From G965220205 sp965220205 (GTDB lineage Bacteria; Chloroflexota; Dehalococcoidia; Lucifugimonadales; Australimonadaceae): a DNA stretch of 64,000 nucleotides. The stretch lies in NCBI GenBank assembly GCA_965220205.1, contig OZ244812.1, forward strand, positions 2,418,001-2,482,000, written 5' to 3'. This document shows positions 18,161 to 25,571 of the stretch, one piece after another. Made by a program: the position numbers and the translations under genes. The notes beneath the pieces are model-generated. The model was not told where the DNA came from. It worked only from the letters and a program-made list of their open reading frames with translations, and ran no database searches. The stretch's first letter is position 1, and each line of letters begins with the position of its first letter.

Positions 18161-19114
18161 ATGGGCGCGGCTCCGAGATACGGCCTCCTTCTGCGAGCGG
18201 CAGCCGCCGCGCTGCTCATGCTCGCGCTCGCGGCCTGTGGAAGCGCAACGCCCACCCCGGCGCCTGTCCCCACGGACACGCCCGCTCCAGTCCCGGCGAA
18301 CACGCCAACGCCCACCCCGGCGCCTGTCCCCGCGGACACGCCTGCTCCAGTCCCGACGATCACGCCAACGCCCGTACTCACCGACACCCCCACTCTGGGG
18401 CCCACCAACACTCCCACACCAGCGCCCACCGCCACGCCGGACCTGTCGGGCGGCCTCCAAGGCACGATTGAGGGGACGCTGGAGAAGCCGACCCCGACGC
18501 CGGCGCCGCAGCCCAGCGACACCCCTACTCCGCGTCCAACGAACACGCCGACGCCGAGGCCCACCGAGACTCCCCCGCCCGTGCCCACGAACACGCCGAC
18601 GCCGAGGCCCACCGAGACTCCCACGCCCGTGCCCACGAACACGCCGACGCCCACGCCGGCGGAAGGCTGGCGCTCCGACATCGCCACTGGCCCCGACTTC
18701 GGCGACCGCGCGCCCGACGCCTCACTGACGCTCGCCGACGGCTCCACCACCACCATCGAGTCCGCCGCCGGAGGCAAGGGGCTCCTCCTCTATTTCTTCG
18801 CCACGTGGTGACCGTCCTGTAACGCCGAGTTACGGACGTTAACGGGCCTCTACAACGACTACAGCAGCGACGTCGAGATTGTGGCTGTTGCCTTCAACCA
18901 GGACGCCGCCAGACTCGGCCAGCATGCCGCACAGCGGGGCTACGCCGGTCTGTTCGCTGAGGGTCCTTCATCGCTCGCCCGCGACTACAACGTCCTCTCG
19001 CAGTCGTCGTGGGTCGCCATCGGGCGCGACGGCGTCGTCGTCCGCAGGCGCGGCTACGGCGCGGACGGCGCATCTTCCTGGCGCGGCGTCCTGGAGGCCC
19101 TGAGCGCCACGTAG
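18161..19114 (+). CDS. putative selenocysteine-containing TlpA-like thioredoxin lipoprotein (in-frame TGA)
   Basis: Reading through one TGA at 18809-18811 gives 317 residues. Residues 1-26 are a lipoprotein signal ending LALAAC (Cys26). Residues 30-165 are a Thr-Pro linker. From about 169 there is a thioredoxin/TlpA-like domain: GPDFGDRAPDASLTLADGS, LLLYFFATW, then TGA, then PSCNAELRTLTGLYNDYSSD (20 shown), VEIVAVAFNQDA and WVAIGRDGVVVRRRGYGADG. The TGA is codon 217, exactly the first Cys of the WCxxC redox motif, giving W-U-P-S-C. The frame after it stays open to TAG 19112. A perfect hairpin begins 2 nt after the TGA. The usual cis-Pro is absent (SQSSW). The alternative is a nonsense mutation (TGC to TGA) that truncates the protein at 216 residues. 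Confidence 0.65.
18813..18838 (+). promoter_or_regulatory. SECIS-like hairpin directly after the TGA
   Basis: CGTCC, a single bulged T, GTAAC, loop GCCGA, then GTTAC and GGACG. All ten pairs are Watson-Crick, with one bulged U on the 5' side and a loop starting with G, as in bacterial SECIS elements that bind SelB. From memory, bacterial SECIS loops usually lie 16 nt or more from the UGA, and here it is 12 nt, so the geometry is tight. The hairpin is also coding sequence (SCNAELRT), so some pairing could be chance. Confidence 0.5.
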
Positions 19115-19320
19115 CGCCTTCCGTCATTTCCGCGCAGGCGGGAATCTCGCAGCACTCGCCTCTCGTCATGCCGACGAGTCGTCATGCCGGCGAGCGCTGG
19201 CATCCAGGCGCGCGTCAGCGCACGCGGCGGGGAGCGGGAAGGACGGCCCGGCGGCGAGGGGGTCAGCCTCGGCATTGCGCTCGTCCGCGGGCGTGGATTC
19301 CCGTGTCTGCGCACGAGAAT
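19115..19320. repeat. dispersed intergenic repeat, left part, interrupted by an IS
   Basis: This non-coding stretch has several short direct and inverted repeats (GTCATGCCGACGAG / GTCATGCCGGCGAG and GCGGGAATCTC). Its last 57 bases are the second copy of the repeat at 16456. The copy is cut exactly at AGAAT (19316-19320) by the insertion sequence and resumes at 20367. Confidence 0.7.
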
Positions 19321-20366
19321 TGTAGATGTTAGGTAATTCGTTGACAGATTTGGCTGGAGAACGAGCCAGTCTGGAGGCGAAGATGCGCGACAACAGCACC
19401 GACCGCACCATCGAGCGGAACTATGTTCAGAAGTGGCGGTTCCTCATCCGGGAGTACGAACAGGTCAAGGCCAAGAGCCACCCCAAGTTCCGCTTCGTCC
19501 AGGACTTCTACGCCTTCCATGGGACCAACCGCCAGACCTTCGCCAAGTACTACAACCGCTATCGGCAGTCCGGCGACGGCGACGCCCTGCTGCCTGGCAA
19601 GCGGGGACCCCGTTGGAAGAGCCGCCGCACCCTCCCCTTCATCGAGGAGAAGGTGCTCGAGCTCCGGCGCAAGGGCATCAACCGCTACGAGATCTATGCC
19701 ATACTCAGGCCGGTGCTGAAGTCCCACACGCCAGCGCCCTCGACCATCTACGCCATCGCCCAGCGCCACGGCCTGAACCGGTTGACCAAGCCCATGCGGG
19801 AGTCCAAGCGCCAGATCATCAAGACCCGTGCCGGGGAGCTGGGCCACCTGGACTGCCACCACCTGAGCAAGGACCTGCTCGTGGGCGCCAGGCGGCGCTC
19901 CTACCTGGTGTGCGTGATCGACGCCTGCACCCGTCTGGCCTGGGCGGAGGTGGTGGACGACCTGAAGAGCCTGAGCGTCATGTTCGCGGCGCTGAAGAGC
20001 ATCAACCTGCTGAACGCCGAGTATGGAGTCCGGTTCGAGGCCATTCTCACGGACAACGGGGCCGAGGTGGCTTCGCCGGCCAACAAGGCCAACCACCCGA
20101 TGGAGCGGATGTTCCAGGAGCTGGGCATCACGCACCGCTACACGCGGCCCTACCGGCCGCAGACCAACGGGAAGGTCGAGCGGTTCTGGCGGACGCTGAA
20201 CGAGGACCTGCTGGACGAGACGACGTTCGAGTCGGTGGAGGAGCTGAAGGAGGAGTTGATGCAGTACCTCGTCTACTACAACACCGCACGGCCCCACCAG
20301 GGCCTCGGGGGAAAGACCCCCCTCCAAACCCTGCAAAATCTGTCAACGAATTAGCTGACACATACA
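19321..20366 (+). mobile_element. complete IS481-like insertion sequence with terminal inverted repeats and 5 bp target duplication
   Basis: A 1046 bp element. The left end (19321-19354) and the reverse complement of the right end (20333-20366) match at about 29 of 34 positions, sharing the long core TAATTCGTTGACAGATTT, and start TGTA. It is flanked by a 5 bp direct repeat AGAAT (19316-19320 and 20367-20371). The ends, the target duplication and an intact DDE transposase indicate a recent and possibly active insertion. The size and TGT-type ends fit the IS481 family. Confidence 0.88.
19383..20354 (+). CDS. IS481-like DDE transposase
   Basis: About 323 residues from ATG 19383, which has GGAGG 7 nt upstream; an in-frame ATG at 19326 lies inside the left inverted repeat and is less likely. 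An N-terminal helix-turn-helix region (FVQDFYAFHGTNRQTFAKYY, SGDGDALLPGKRGP) precedes the catalytic core. The core has the three acidic residues in GELGHLDCHHLSKDLL, FEAILTDNGAEVASPA and RPYRPQTNGKVERFWRTLNE. The C-terminal YYNTARPHQGLGGKTPLQTL motif is typical of integrase-core transposases. The frame is intact. Confidence 0.92.
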   Translation: MRDNSTDRTIERNYVQKWRFLIREYEQVKAKSHPKFRFVQDFYAFHGTNRQTFAKYYNRYRQSGDGDALLPGKRGPRWKSRRTLPFIEEKVLELRRKGINRYEIYAILRPVLKSHTPAPSTIYAIAQRHGLNRLTKPMRESKRQIIKTRAGELGHLDCHHLSKDLLVGARRRSYLVCVIDACTRLAWAEVVDDLKSLSVMFAALKSINLLNAEYGVRFEAILTDNGAEVASPANKANHPMERMFQELGITHRYTRPYRPQTNGKVERFWRTLNEDLLDETTFESVEELKEELMQYLVYYNTARPHQGLGGKTPLQTLQNLSTN

Positions 20367-20446
20367 AGAATGACGGAGGGAGGCGGATGAGAATGACGGG
20401 AGGAGGCGCACGAGAATGACGGAGGAGGAGCGCTGGAATGACGATG
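20367..20446. repeat. tandem repeat of about 23 bp beside the IS
   Basis: After the IS target duplication, the unit GAATGACGG plus a G/A-rich run recurs at 20368, 20391, 20414 and partly 20436, with units of 22-23 bp. The unit is related to the end of the dispersed repeat at 16456, so the IS entered the edge of a small tandem array. Confidence 0.7.
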
Positions 20447-20458
20447 GCGCGAACAGGC

Positions 20459-21100
20459 TCAGCTGGTCAGCCAGCTGACGTGGCCGTAGAGCCCCGCGGG
20501 GCGGTCTTTGCTCTTGAAGACGGAGTACTCCGTCTTTGAGGCTGCGATGGTCGTGTCCGCGCCGTGGCCTGGGAGCACGAGCGCGCCGTCGGGCAGGACG
20601 AGGAGACGCTCCTCGATGCTGGCGACGATCTGGCTGAGGTCGTCGGGCGAGTTGGTGCGGCCTGGGCCGCCGGGGAAGAGGGTGTCGCCGGAGACGAGCG
20701 CGCCGTCGACGTGGAGACAGAGCGCTCCGGGGGTATGGCCCGGCGTGTGCAGCACGCGGATGCGGGTCCGGCCGATCTCCAGCGTATCGTCGTGGGCGAG
20801 CAGGAGCTCCGGCTTCCCCGGCAGCCGGTGGGCGTCCCGTTCGTGCACGGCGACGGGGAGGTCCGTCAGGCGCTTCAGGTCCACGTACCCGGCGACGTGG
20901 TCGGGGTGCGTATGGGTGACGATGACGCCTTTCACCTGAAAGTCGACCGCCTCGTCCAGCAGACGCTCGATCTCGGCCGGGGCGTCGACGAGGTACGCCT
21001 CTTTCGTCGACGGGTCGGCGATGACGTAGCCGTTGTTGTCGTAGGGGCCCATGCCGGCGACCTTGAAGATGAGGCACCGGGCGTCGTAGACGAGGGTCAT
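20459..21100 (-). CDS. metallo-beta-lactamase-fold hydrolase (glyoxalase II-like)
   Basis: 213 residues. It has the zinc motif THTHPDHVAGY, a second ligand in LHTPGHTPGALCLHV, the Asp in ALVSGDTLFPGGPGRTN and the last His in LVLPGHGADTTI. This is the order of the small glyoxalase-II-like or persulfide dioxygenase-like MBL proteins. Substrate identity is not clear. The C-terminus YGHVSWLTS is short. It stands alone between a tandem repeat and the divergent binding-lipoprotein gene. Confidence 0.9.
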   Translation of the reverse strand: MTLVYDARCLIFKVAGMGPYDNNGYVIADPSTKEAYLVDAPAEIERLLDEAVDFQVKGVIVTHTHPDHVAGYVDLKRLTDLPVAVHERDAHRLPGKPELLLAHDDTLEIGRTRIRVLHTPGHTPGALCLHVDGALVSGDTLFPGGPGRTNSPDDLSQIVASIEERLLVLPDGALVLPGHGADTTIAASKTEYSVFKSKDRPAGLYGHVSWLTS

Positions 21101-21235
21101 GGCGCGCTTCCTCCGATGGAACTGCCCGCTTCAGCTCGCGGCGTTCGCGTGGGTATCCGAGAAGGTGATACTACGCCTTCCTCGGTCTCGACTGGAGGAT
21201 GACGGCCAACGCCGCTTGCGCCGCGCCGACCGCGT

Positions 21236-21241
21236 TAGAAT
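21236..21241 (+). promoter_or_regulatory. -10 box of the binding-lipoprotein gene
   Basis: TAGAAT lies 55 nt before the start codon in the divergent spacer after the hydrolase gene. Only the -10 is convincing. Confidence 0.4.
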
Positions 21242-21295
21242 GCGCGACTGGTCGAGGCGACGGGAGACGTACGGCGAGGTAGGGACGGCAAAACG

Positions 21296-22537
21296 ATGAG
21301 CAGACGATCGAATCCATACTGGCGGCTCTGGGCGCTCGGGCTGGCCGCGCTCGTCGCGTGGGGCGCGTTGGCCTGCGAGTCCGAGCCCGATCAGCCCCCG
21401 CTGAAGCTTGGCCTGTTACTCGACTACACAGGGTCTCCGGTCAGCTCCGCCGAACGACAGTGGGGGTTCGAGCTGGCCATCGCGCACGTAAACGACGCGG
21501 GCGGCGTGTTCGGTCAGACGGTGGAGAGCGTGACCGGCGACTCGCCCCGCGACGTCAGCGTCGGCATCGAGTCGGCGCGGCGGTTGCTGGAGGACGAGGG
21601 AGTGCACGCCATCGTCGGGCCGAACTCGAGCGCCGCCTCGTTGCGCATCGCCCAGGAGCTGACTGGCCCCGCGTCGGTCCCGATGATCAGCCCGTCGGCG
21701 ACGTCGCCGCAGCTGGCGGACGCGGCTGACGACGACTTCTTCTTCCGCACGACGGTCGCCGACAGCGCCCAGGGCCCGGTCCTCGCGCGCGTCGCCCGCG
21801 AGCGTGGGTTCACCAACGTCGGCCTCCTCTACCGGGACGACCCCTACGGGCAGGGGCTCGCCGCCGCGTTCGAGTCCGCCTGGACCGGGATCATCGTCAG
21901 TGCCGCCGTCGGGACTGACGAGACGTCGTCGTACCTGCCGTTGGTGCGGGAGAGCGCGAGCGCGGGCGCCGAGGCGCTCGTCGTCGTCGACTTCGCCGCA
22001 GCTGCGCAGGGCATCGTCCGCGAGGCGCTCGACGCAGGCGTCTACGACCGGTTCGTCTTCGCCGACGCCGCGAAGAGGCTGAGCTTGATCGAGGCGATCG
22101 GGGCCGAGCAGCTCGGCGGCATGTACGGCACGGCGGGCGCGCCGGCCCCCGGCAACGAGGCCAGCGCCGCGTGGGATGCGTCGTTCGCCGCGCTGTACGG
22201 GGTCCTGCCGCAGACTCCCTACGTCAAGGAGTCGTACGACGCGGCGATGGCGCTCATGCTGGCGGCCGAGGCGGCGGGGAGCGTCGACGGCGCCGCTGTC
22301 CGCGATCAGCTCCGCGCCATCGCAGGCCCGCCGGGCCAGGCGGTCCAGGCTACGCCTTCGGGCGTCGCGGAAGCGCTGCGCCTGCTCCGCGCGGCCGAGG
22401 AGATCGACTACGAAGGGGCGGCGTCCACGCTCGACTGGGACGCCAACGGCGACCTGCGCCGCGGGCACATCGGCGTCTGGCGGTTCACGGCGGACGGCGG
22501 GATCGAGGATGTGGAGGTGGTGGCGGTCGAGCCGTAG
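21296..22537 (+). CDS. branched-chain amino acid-type ABC substrate-binding lipoprotein (orphan)
   Basis: 413 residues. The signal WALGLAALVAWGALACESEP gives a lipid-anchored Cys. The mature protein is a LivK-type periplasmic-binding fold: LGLLLDYTGSPVSSAERQWG, VHAIVGPNSSAASLRIAQEL, PMISPSATSPQLA, VGLLYRDDPYGQG and YVKESYDAAMALMLAAEAAG. Such proteins bind branched-chain or other small amino acids and amides. No permease or ATPase genes are adjacent. Its last 98 bases are copied 1768 bp downstream, on the far side of a toxin-antitoxin module. Confidence 0.92.
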   Translation: MSRRSNPYWRLWALGLAALVAWGALACESEPDQPPLKLGLLLDYTGSPVSSAERQWGFELAIAHVNDAGGVFGQTVESVTGDSPRDVSVGIESARRLLEDEGVHAIVGPNSSAASLRIAQELTGPASVPMISPSATSPQLADAADDDFFFRTTVADSAQGPVLARVARERGFTNVGLLYRDDPYGQGLAAAFESAWTGIIVSAAVGTDETSSYLPLVRESASAGAEALVVVDFAAAAQGIVREALDAGVYDRFVFADAAKRLSLIEAIGAEQLGGMYGTAGAPAPGNEASAAWDASFAALYGVLPQTPYVKESYDAAMALMLAAEAAGSVDGAAVRDQLRAIAGPPGQAVQATPSGVAEALRLLRAAEEIDYEGAASTLDWDANGDLRRGHIGVWRFTADGGIEDVEVVAVEP

Positions 22538-22543
22538 GGGGCG
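22446..22543. repeat. direct repeat 1 (3' end of the binding-lipoprotein gene)
   Basis: 98 bp covering the last 30 codons, the stop and a few bases of the lipoprotein gene. It matches 24214-24311 with no gaps and about four differences. It is the left boundary of the HigBA module. Confidence 0.9.
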
Positions 22544-22603
22544 ATGGGGGGTGAGGAGGCAAACGCTGCTCCCCCTTTCCCATCTGCGAGACAATAGGCC
22601 ATA

Positions 22604-22644
22604 TTCCCATAATACCTCTTACTACGAGGTGATATAATGGGAAC
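22604..22644 (+). promoter_or_regulatory. palindromic operator overlapping a TATAAT promoter upstream of higB
   Basis: Arms TTCCCAT..ACCTC (22604-22618) and GAGGT..ATGGGAA (22627-22644) form an imperfect palindrome around TTACTAC. The right arm contains a perfect -10 TATAAT (22634-22639). A repressor bound here would cover the -10, the arrangement expected for autoregulation by the HigA-like antitoxin. Confidence 0.65.
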
Positions 22645-22674
22645 ATCTTCGGCTGCTGTGTATGGCGATGGTGA

Positions 22675-22967
22675 GTGCGCATCCTAACCTACAAGCGACT
22701 GCGCGAGTTCTGGGAGCATCACCCGGATGCTAAGCAACCGCTGCTCGCCTGGCACAGCGAAGCGAAGAACGCGGACTGGGACACCCCAGCCGCTGTCAAG
22801 TCACGATACCCCAGCGCAAGCGTCGTAGGGGACAGCCGCGTTGTCTTCAACATCAAGGGCAACGACTATCGGCTCATAGTCCTTATCAACTACCCGTACC
22901 GGTCGGTGTACATACGCTCCTGGGCACTCACGCCGAGTATGACAGGGTCAAGGCAGAGGAGGTTTAG
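22675..22967 (+). pseudogene. higB: HigB-type toxin, frameshifted near its C-terminus
   Basis: The GTG-initiated frame reads MRILTYKRLREFWEHHPDAK, LLAWHSEAKNADWDTPAAVK and DSRVVFNIKGNDYRLIVLIN, a clear HigB/RelE-superfamily mRNA interferase. After YPYRSVYIR it leaves the family pattern. The expected ending (GTHAEYDRVKAEEV, stop at 22965-22967, 2 nt before the antitoxin ATG) is present one frame over, starting near 22915-22922. Restoring one T in CGCTCCTGG rejoins both parts. Without correction a chimeric tail runs into the antitoxin gene. Either the toxin is inactivated or there is a one-base sequence error. Confidence 0.85.
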
Positions 22968-22969
22968 TC

Positions 22970-24205
22970 ATGGCCTACGTCAAGCCAATCAGGACCGAGG
23001 CGGACTACGACGCCGCACTCGCGCGGATCGATGAAATCTTTGGCGCTGAACTCGGTACGCCCGAAGGCGAGGAGCTTGACCTTCTGGCGGACCTCGTCGT
23101 GCTCTACGAGTCGCAGAGCATGGATAAGGAGCTGCCCAGCCCCATCGCCGCCATCGAGTTCCGCATGGACCAGGCAGGGCTGACGCCGCGCGACCTCGTC
23201 CCCTTTATGGGGAGCCGCGCCAAGGTCTCCGAGGTCCTCACAGGCAAACGGGACATCACCATGTCCATGGCCCGCGCACTCCACAAGCACCTTGGCATAC
23301 CCGCCGACGCCCTCCTACGGGAGCCCGGCGCGGCCTTCGGCGCCGCGTTCGACGACATCGATCCGCGCAGGTTTCCACTGAAGGAGATGGCGAAACGCAT
23401 GTGGATACCTGATTCGCCCGACCTGTTGGGCAACGCGGAAGAGTTGATACGAGGGCTGATGGAGCGTGCAGGAGGACGCGAGACTGCCACTGCGGGCCTG
23501 TACCGCAAGAACGACCACCGCCGCATCAACGCGAAGACCGATGAGTACGCGCTCCGCGCATGGTGCTGGCAGGTGCTGGCTAGGGCCAACGCCTACCCGC
23601 CGGATGCGGATTACGCCCCCGGCACGGTGACGCCCGACTTTCTCAGACGAGTGGCGCAGCTCAGCTCGTCGGAAGTAGGGCCGCGTCAAGCTAGAGATTT
23701 CCTCGCCGAGCACGGCATCGCGCTGGAAGTCGTTGAGCACTTGCCCCGGACACATCTGGACGGCGCAGCGCTCCGGCTCGGGAACGACCGGCCAGTCGTC
23801 GGCCTCACGCTCCGGTACGACCGCATCGACAACTTCTGGTTCTGCCTCCTGCACGAGTTGGCCCACGTCGGCCTTCACCTCGACGGCGGCGATGACGACG
23901 CCTTTGTCGACGACCTCACGCTCCGCGATCTGGGGGGAGCGGACGGCGACTCGAAGGAGGCGCAGGCCGACCAATGGGCAGAGGAGGCCCTCATCCCGCA
24001 ATCCGTTTGGGAGGCTAGCGGCGTCCGGGAGGGGCCGACGGCGATGTCCGTTCTGAACCTCGCTTATGAGGCCGCAGTCCATCCGGCCATTGTCGCAGGG
24101 CGGGTCCGCCACGAGACGGGCAACTACCGGCTGCTCTCTCAGTTCGTCGGGGTCGGCAACGTCAGGCGGCAGTTCGACTGGCCCACCGCCGCCAGGAGCG
24201 TGTGA
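22970..24205 (+). CDS. HigA-like antitoxin fused to an ImmA/IrrE metallopeptidase domain
   Basis: 411 residues. The N-terminal part resembles HigA (MAYVKPIRTEADYDAALARI, EGEELDLLADLVVLYE), then an XRE-type HTH near residues 58-105 (RMDQAGLTPRDLVPFMGSRA, VSEVLTGKRDITMSMARALH). The C-terminal half is an ImmA/IrrE (COG2856) peptidase with the zinc motif HELAHVGLH at about residue 295 and downstream EAQADQWAEEALIP. A GAGGAGG Shine-Dalgarno lies in the toxin's end. The fusion suggests an antitoxin that can cleave or be controlled by proteolysis. Binding to the palindrome at 22604 is inferred. Confidence 0.9.
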   Translation: MAYVKPIRTEADYDAALARIDEIFGAELGTPEGEELDLLADLVVLYESQSMDKELPSPIAAIEFRMDQAGLTPRDLVPFMGSRAKVSEVLTGKRDITMSMARALHKHLGIPADALLREPGAAFGAAFDDIDPRRFPLKEMAKRMWIPDSPDLLGNAEELIRGLMERAGGRETATAGLYRKNDHRRINAKTDEYALRAWCWQVLARANAYPPDADYAPGTVTPDFLRRVAQLSSSEVGPRQARDFLAEHGIALEVVEHLPRTHLDGAALRLGNDRPVVGLTLRYDRIDNFWFCLLHELAHVGLHLDGGDDDAFVDDLTLRDLGGADGDSKEAQADQWAEEALIPQSVWEASGVREGPTAMSVLNLAYEAAVHPAIVAGRVRHETGNYRLLSQFVGVGNVRRQFDWPTAARSV

Positions 24206-24213
24206 TGGCACCG

Positions 24214-24311
24214 ACGGCGACCTGCGCCGCGCGCACATCGGCGTCTGGCGGTTCACGGCGGACGGCGGGATCGAGGACGTGGAGGCGGTGGCGGTCGAGC
24301 CGTAGGGGGCG
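24214..24311. repeat. direct repeat 2 (orphan copy of the lipoprotein gene 3' end)
   Basis: The copy still encodes HIGVWRFTADGGIEDVEAVA and a stop in frame with itself, but has no gene body in front. It begins 8 nt after the antitoxin stop and marks the right edge of the module. Confidence 0.9.
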
Positions 24312-24427
24312 GAGGTGGGGATAGCGCCCTAGCCAACTCAGCTAGACAGGGATCCTGCTCCGAGCGGAAAGCACTGCTTCCTGCGCTAGTTCCAGGGCAG
24401 GTTCGGGGTGAAGGGGTGGAGACTGAT

Positions 24428-25498
24428 ATGAAACGTGAAGCGAAGCTCTTACTTGCAAAAGCCTGCGACGCGCTAGTCTTAAGCGTTGAACTCTTCAACC
24501 GACCGCATGACCGCGGCAGAACTACAAGTACGCTGATTCACTTGGATCACAGCTTTGAAATGTTGATGAAAGCCGCGATTCTACATCGAGGAGGTCGTAT
24601 CAAAGAGAAAGACTCCAAGAACAGCATAACTTTCAAGGCCTGTGTCGGGCAATCTCTCAGCAACAGAAGAATCAAGTACCTAGACGAAGAACAAGCTTGT
24701 ACATTGCGAGCGATTAACGGTCTACGAGATGTAGAGCAGCATTACCTGCTAAACATTTCTGAGGCTCAACTGTACATTCATGTACAATCGGGAGTTACGC
24801 TGTTCCGGGATTTACTAAAGAATGTCTTCGACCAGGAAATTGTCAATGTCTTGCCAATGCGCGTGCTCCCGATTTCGACATCGCCACCCCTAGATATAGA
24901 GACTCTATTCGACTCTGAAATCAACGAGGTAAGAAAGCTCCTAAACCCGGGCGGGAGACGACGAGTGACAGCATTTGCGAAATTGCGGTCTCTCGCGATC
25001 CTGAATCGTGCCATAGTGGGCGAAACAGACCAACCTACGGACTCAGAGATAGCTTCGCTCGCTGCGGAGGTGCATGAGGGGAAAACTTGGGACGCTATGT
25101 TTCCGGGCGTGGCGACCATTCAATTGACGGCAGATGACTCGGGACGGAACCTGTCACTCCGTATCTCAAAGAGGGACGGGACACCGGTTCGGATTGTTCC
25201 TGAGGGGACGCCTGGAGCGCACGTTGCTGTAAGGCGTGCGAATGAACTCGACTATTACAACTTAGGGGCGAAGCAGCTTGCAGAGAAGGTTGGCTTGACG
25301 GTACCCATGGCACTGGCTGTCGTGGATCACATAGGGATGAGGGAAGATCCGGACTGCTACAAGGAAATACGGATACGTAAGAGTGTCTACAAGTGCTATT
25401 CGCAAAGAGCAATCGAGCGAATTGAGGCTGCTCTGATGAAGGAAAGAGTGATCGATATTTGGGAGATGCGAAGAACTTCAAAGAGAGTGGCCGGTTAG
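24428..25498 (+). CDS. DUF3644-like protein, low GC
   Basis: About 356 residues from ATG 24428; AGGGGTGGAG upstream looks like the ribosome binding site, which makes the GTG at 24416 unlikely. The N-terminal half resembles DUF3644 (LLAKACDALVLSVELFNRPH, HLDHSFEMLMKAAILHRGG, INGLRDVEQHYLL). The C-terminal part may bind DNA (NLGAKQLAEKVGLTVPMALA). Base composition is near 48% GC against well over 60% around it, which points to horizontal transfer. DUF3644 proteins occur in mobile and defence-associated regions, but no function is established here. Confidence 0.75.
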   Translation: MKREAKLLLAKACDALVLSVELFNRPHDRGRTTSTLIHLDHSFEMLMKAAILHRGGRIKEKDSKNSITFKACVGQSLSNRRIKYLDEEQACTLRAINGLRDVEQHYLLNISEAQLYIHVQSGVTLFRDLLKNVFDQEIVNVLPMRVLPISTSPPLDIETLFDSEINEVRKLLNPGGRRRVTAFAKLRSLAILNRAIVGETDQPTDSEIASLAAEVHEGKTWDAMFPGVATIQLTADDSGRNLSLRISKRDGTPVRIVPEGTPGAHVAVRRANELDYYNLGAKQLAEKVGLTVPMALAVVDHIGMREDPDCYKEIRIRKSVYKCYSQRAIERIEAALMKERVIDIWEMRRTSKRVAG

Positions 25499-25571
25499 TG
25501 GCGGACTGACGACGGTTCCTTACCGCCCATCGTGGCGGAGAACAGGGAGAGCCCGTTCGCGGCCGCCGCCC

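Noticed and set aside
18241..18660. Repeated CCCACGCC-type units that look like a repeat array
   Set aside because: They are in-frame codons for a Thr-Pro linker of the lipoprotein and not a CRISPR or separate repeat.
22910..22967. Second selenocysteine-type readthrough in higB
   Set aside because: The break is explained by a one-base frameshift, not an in-frame TGA.
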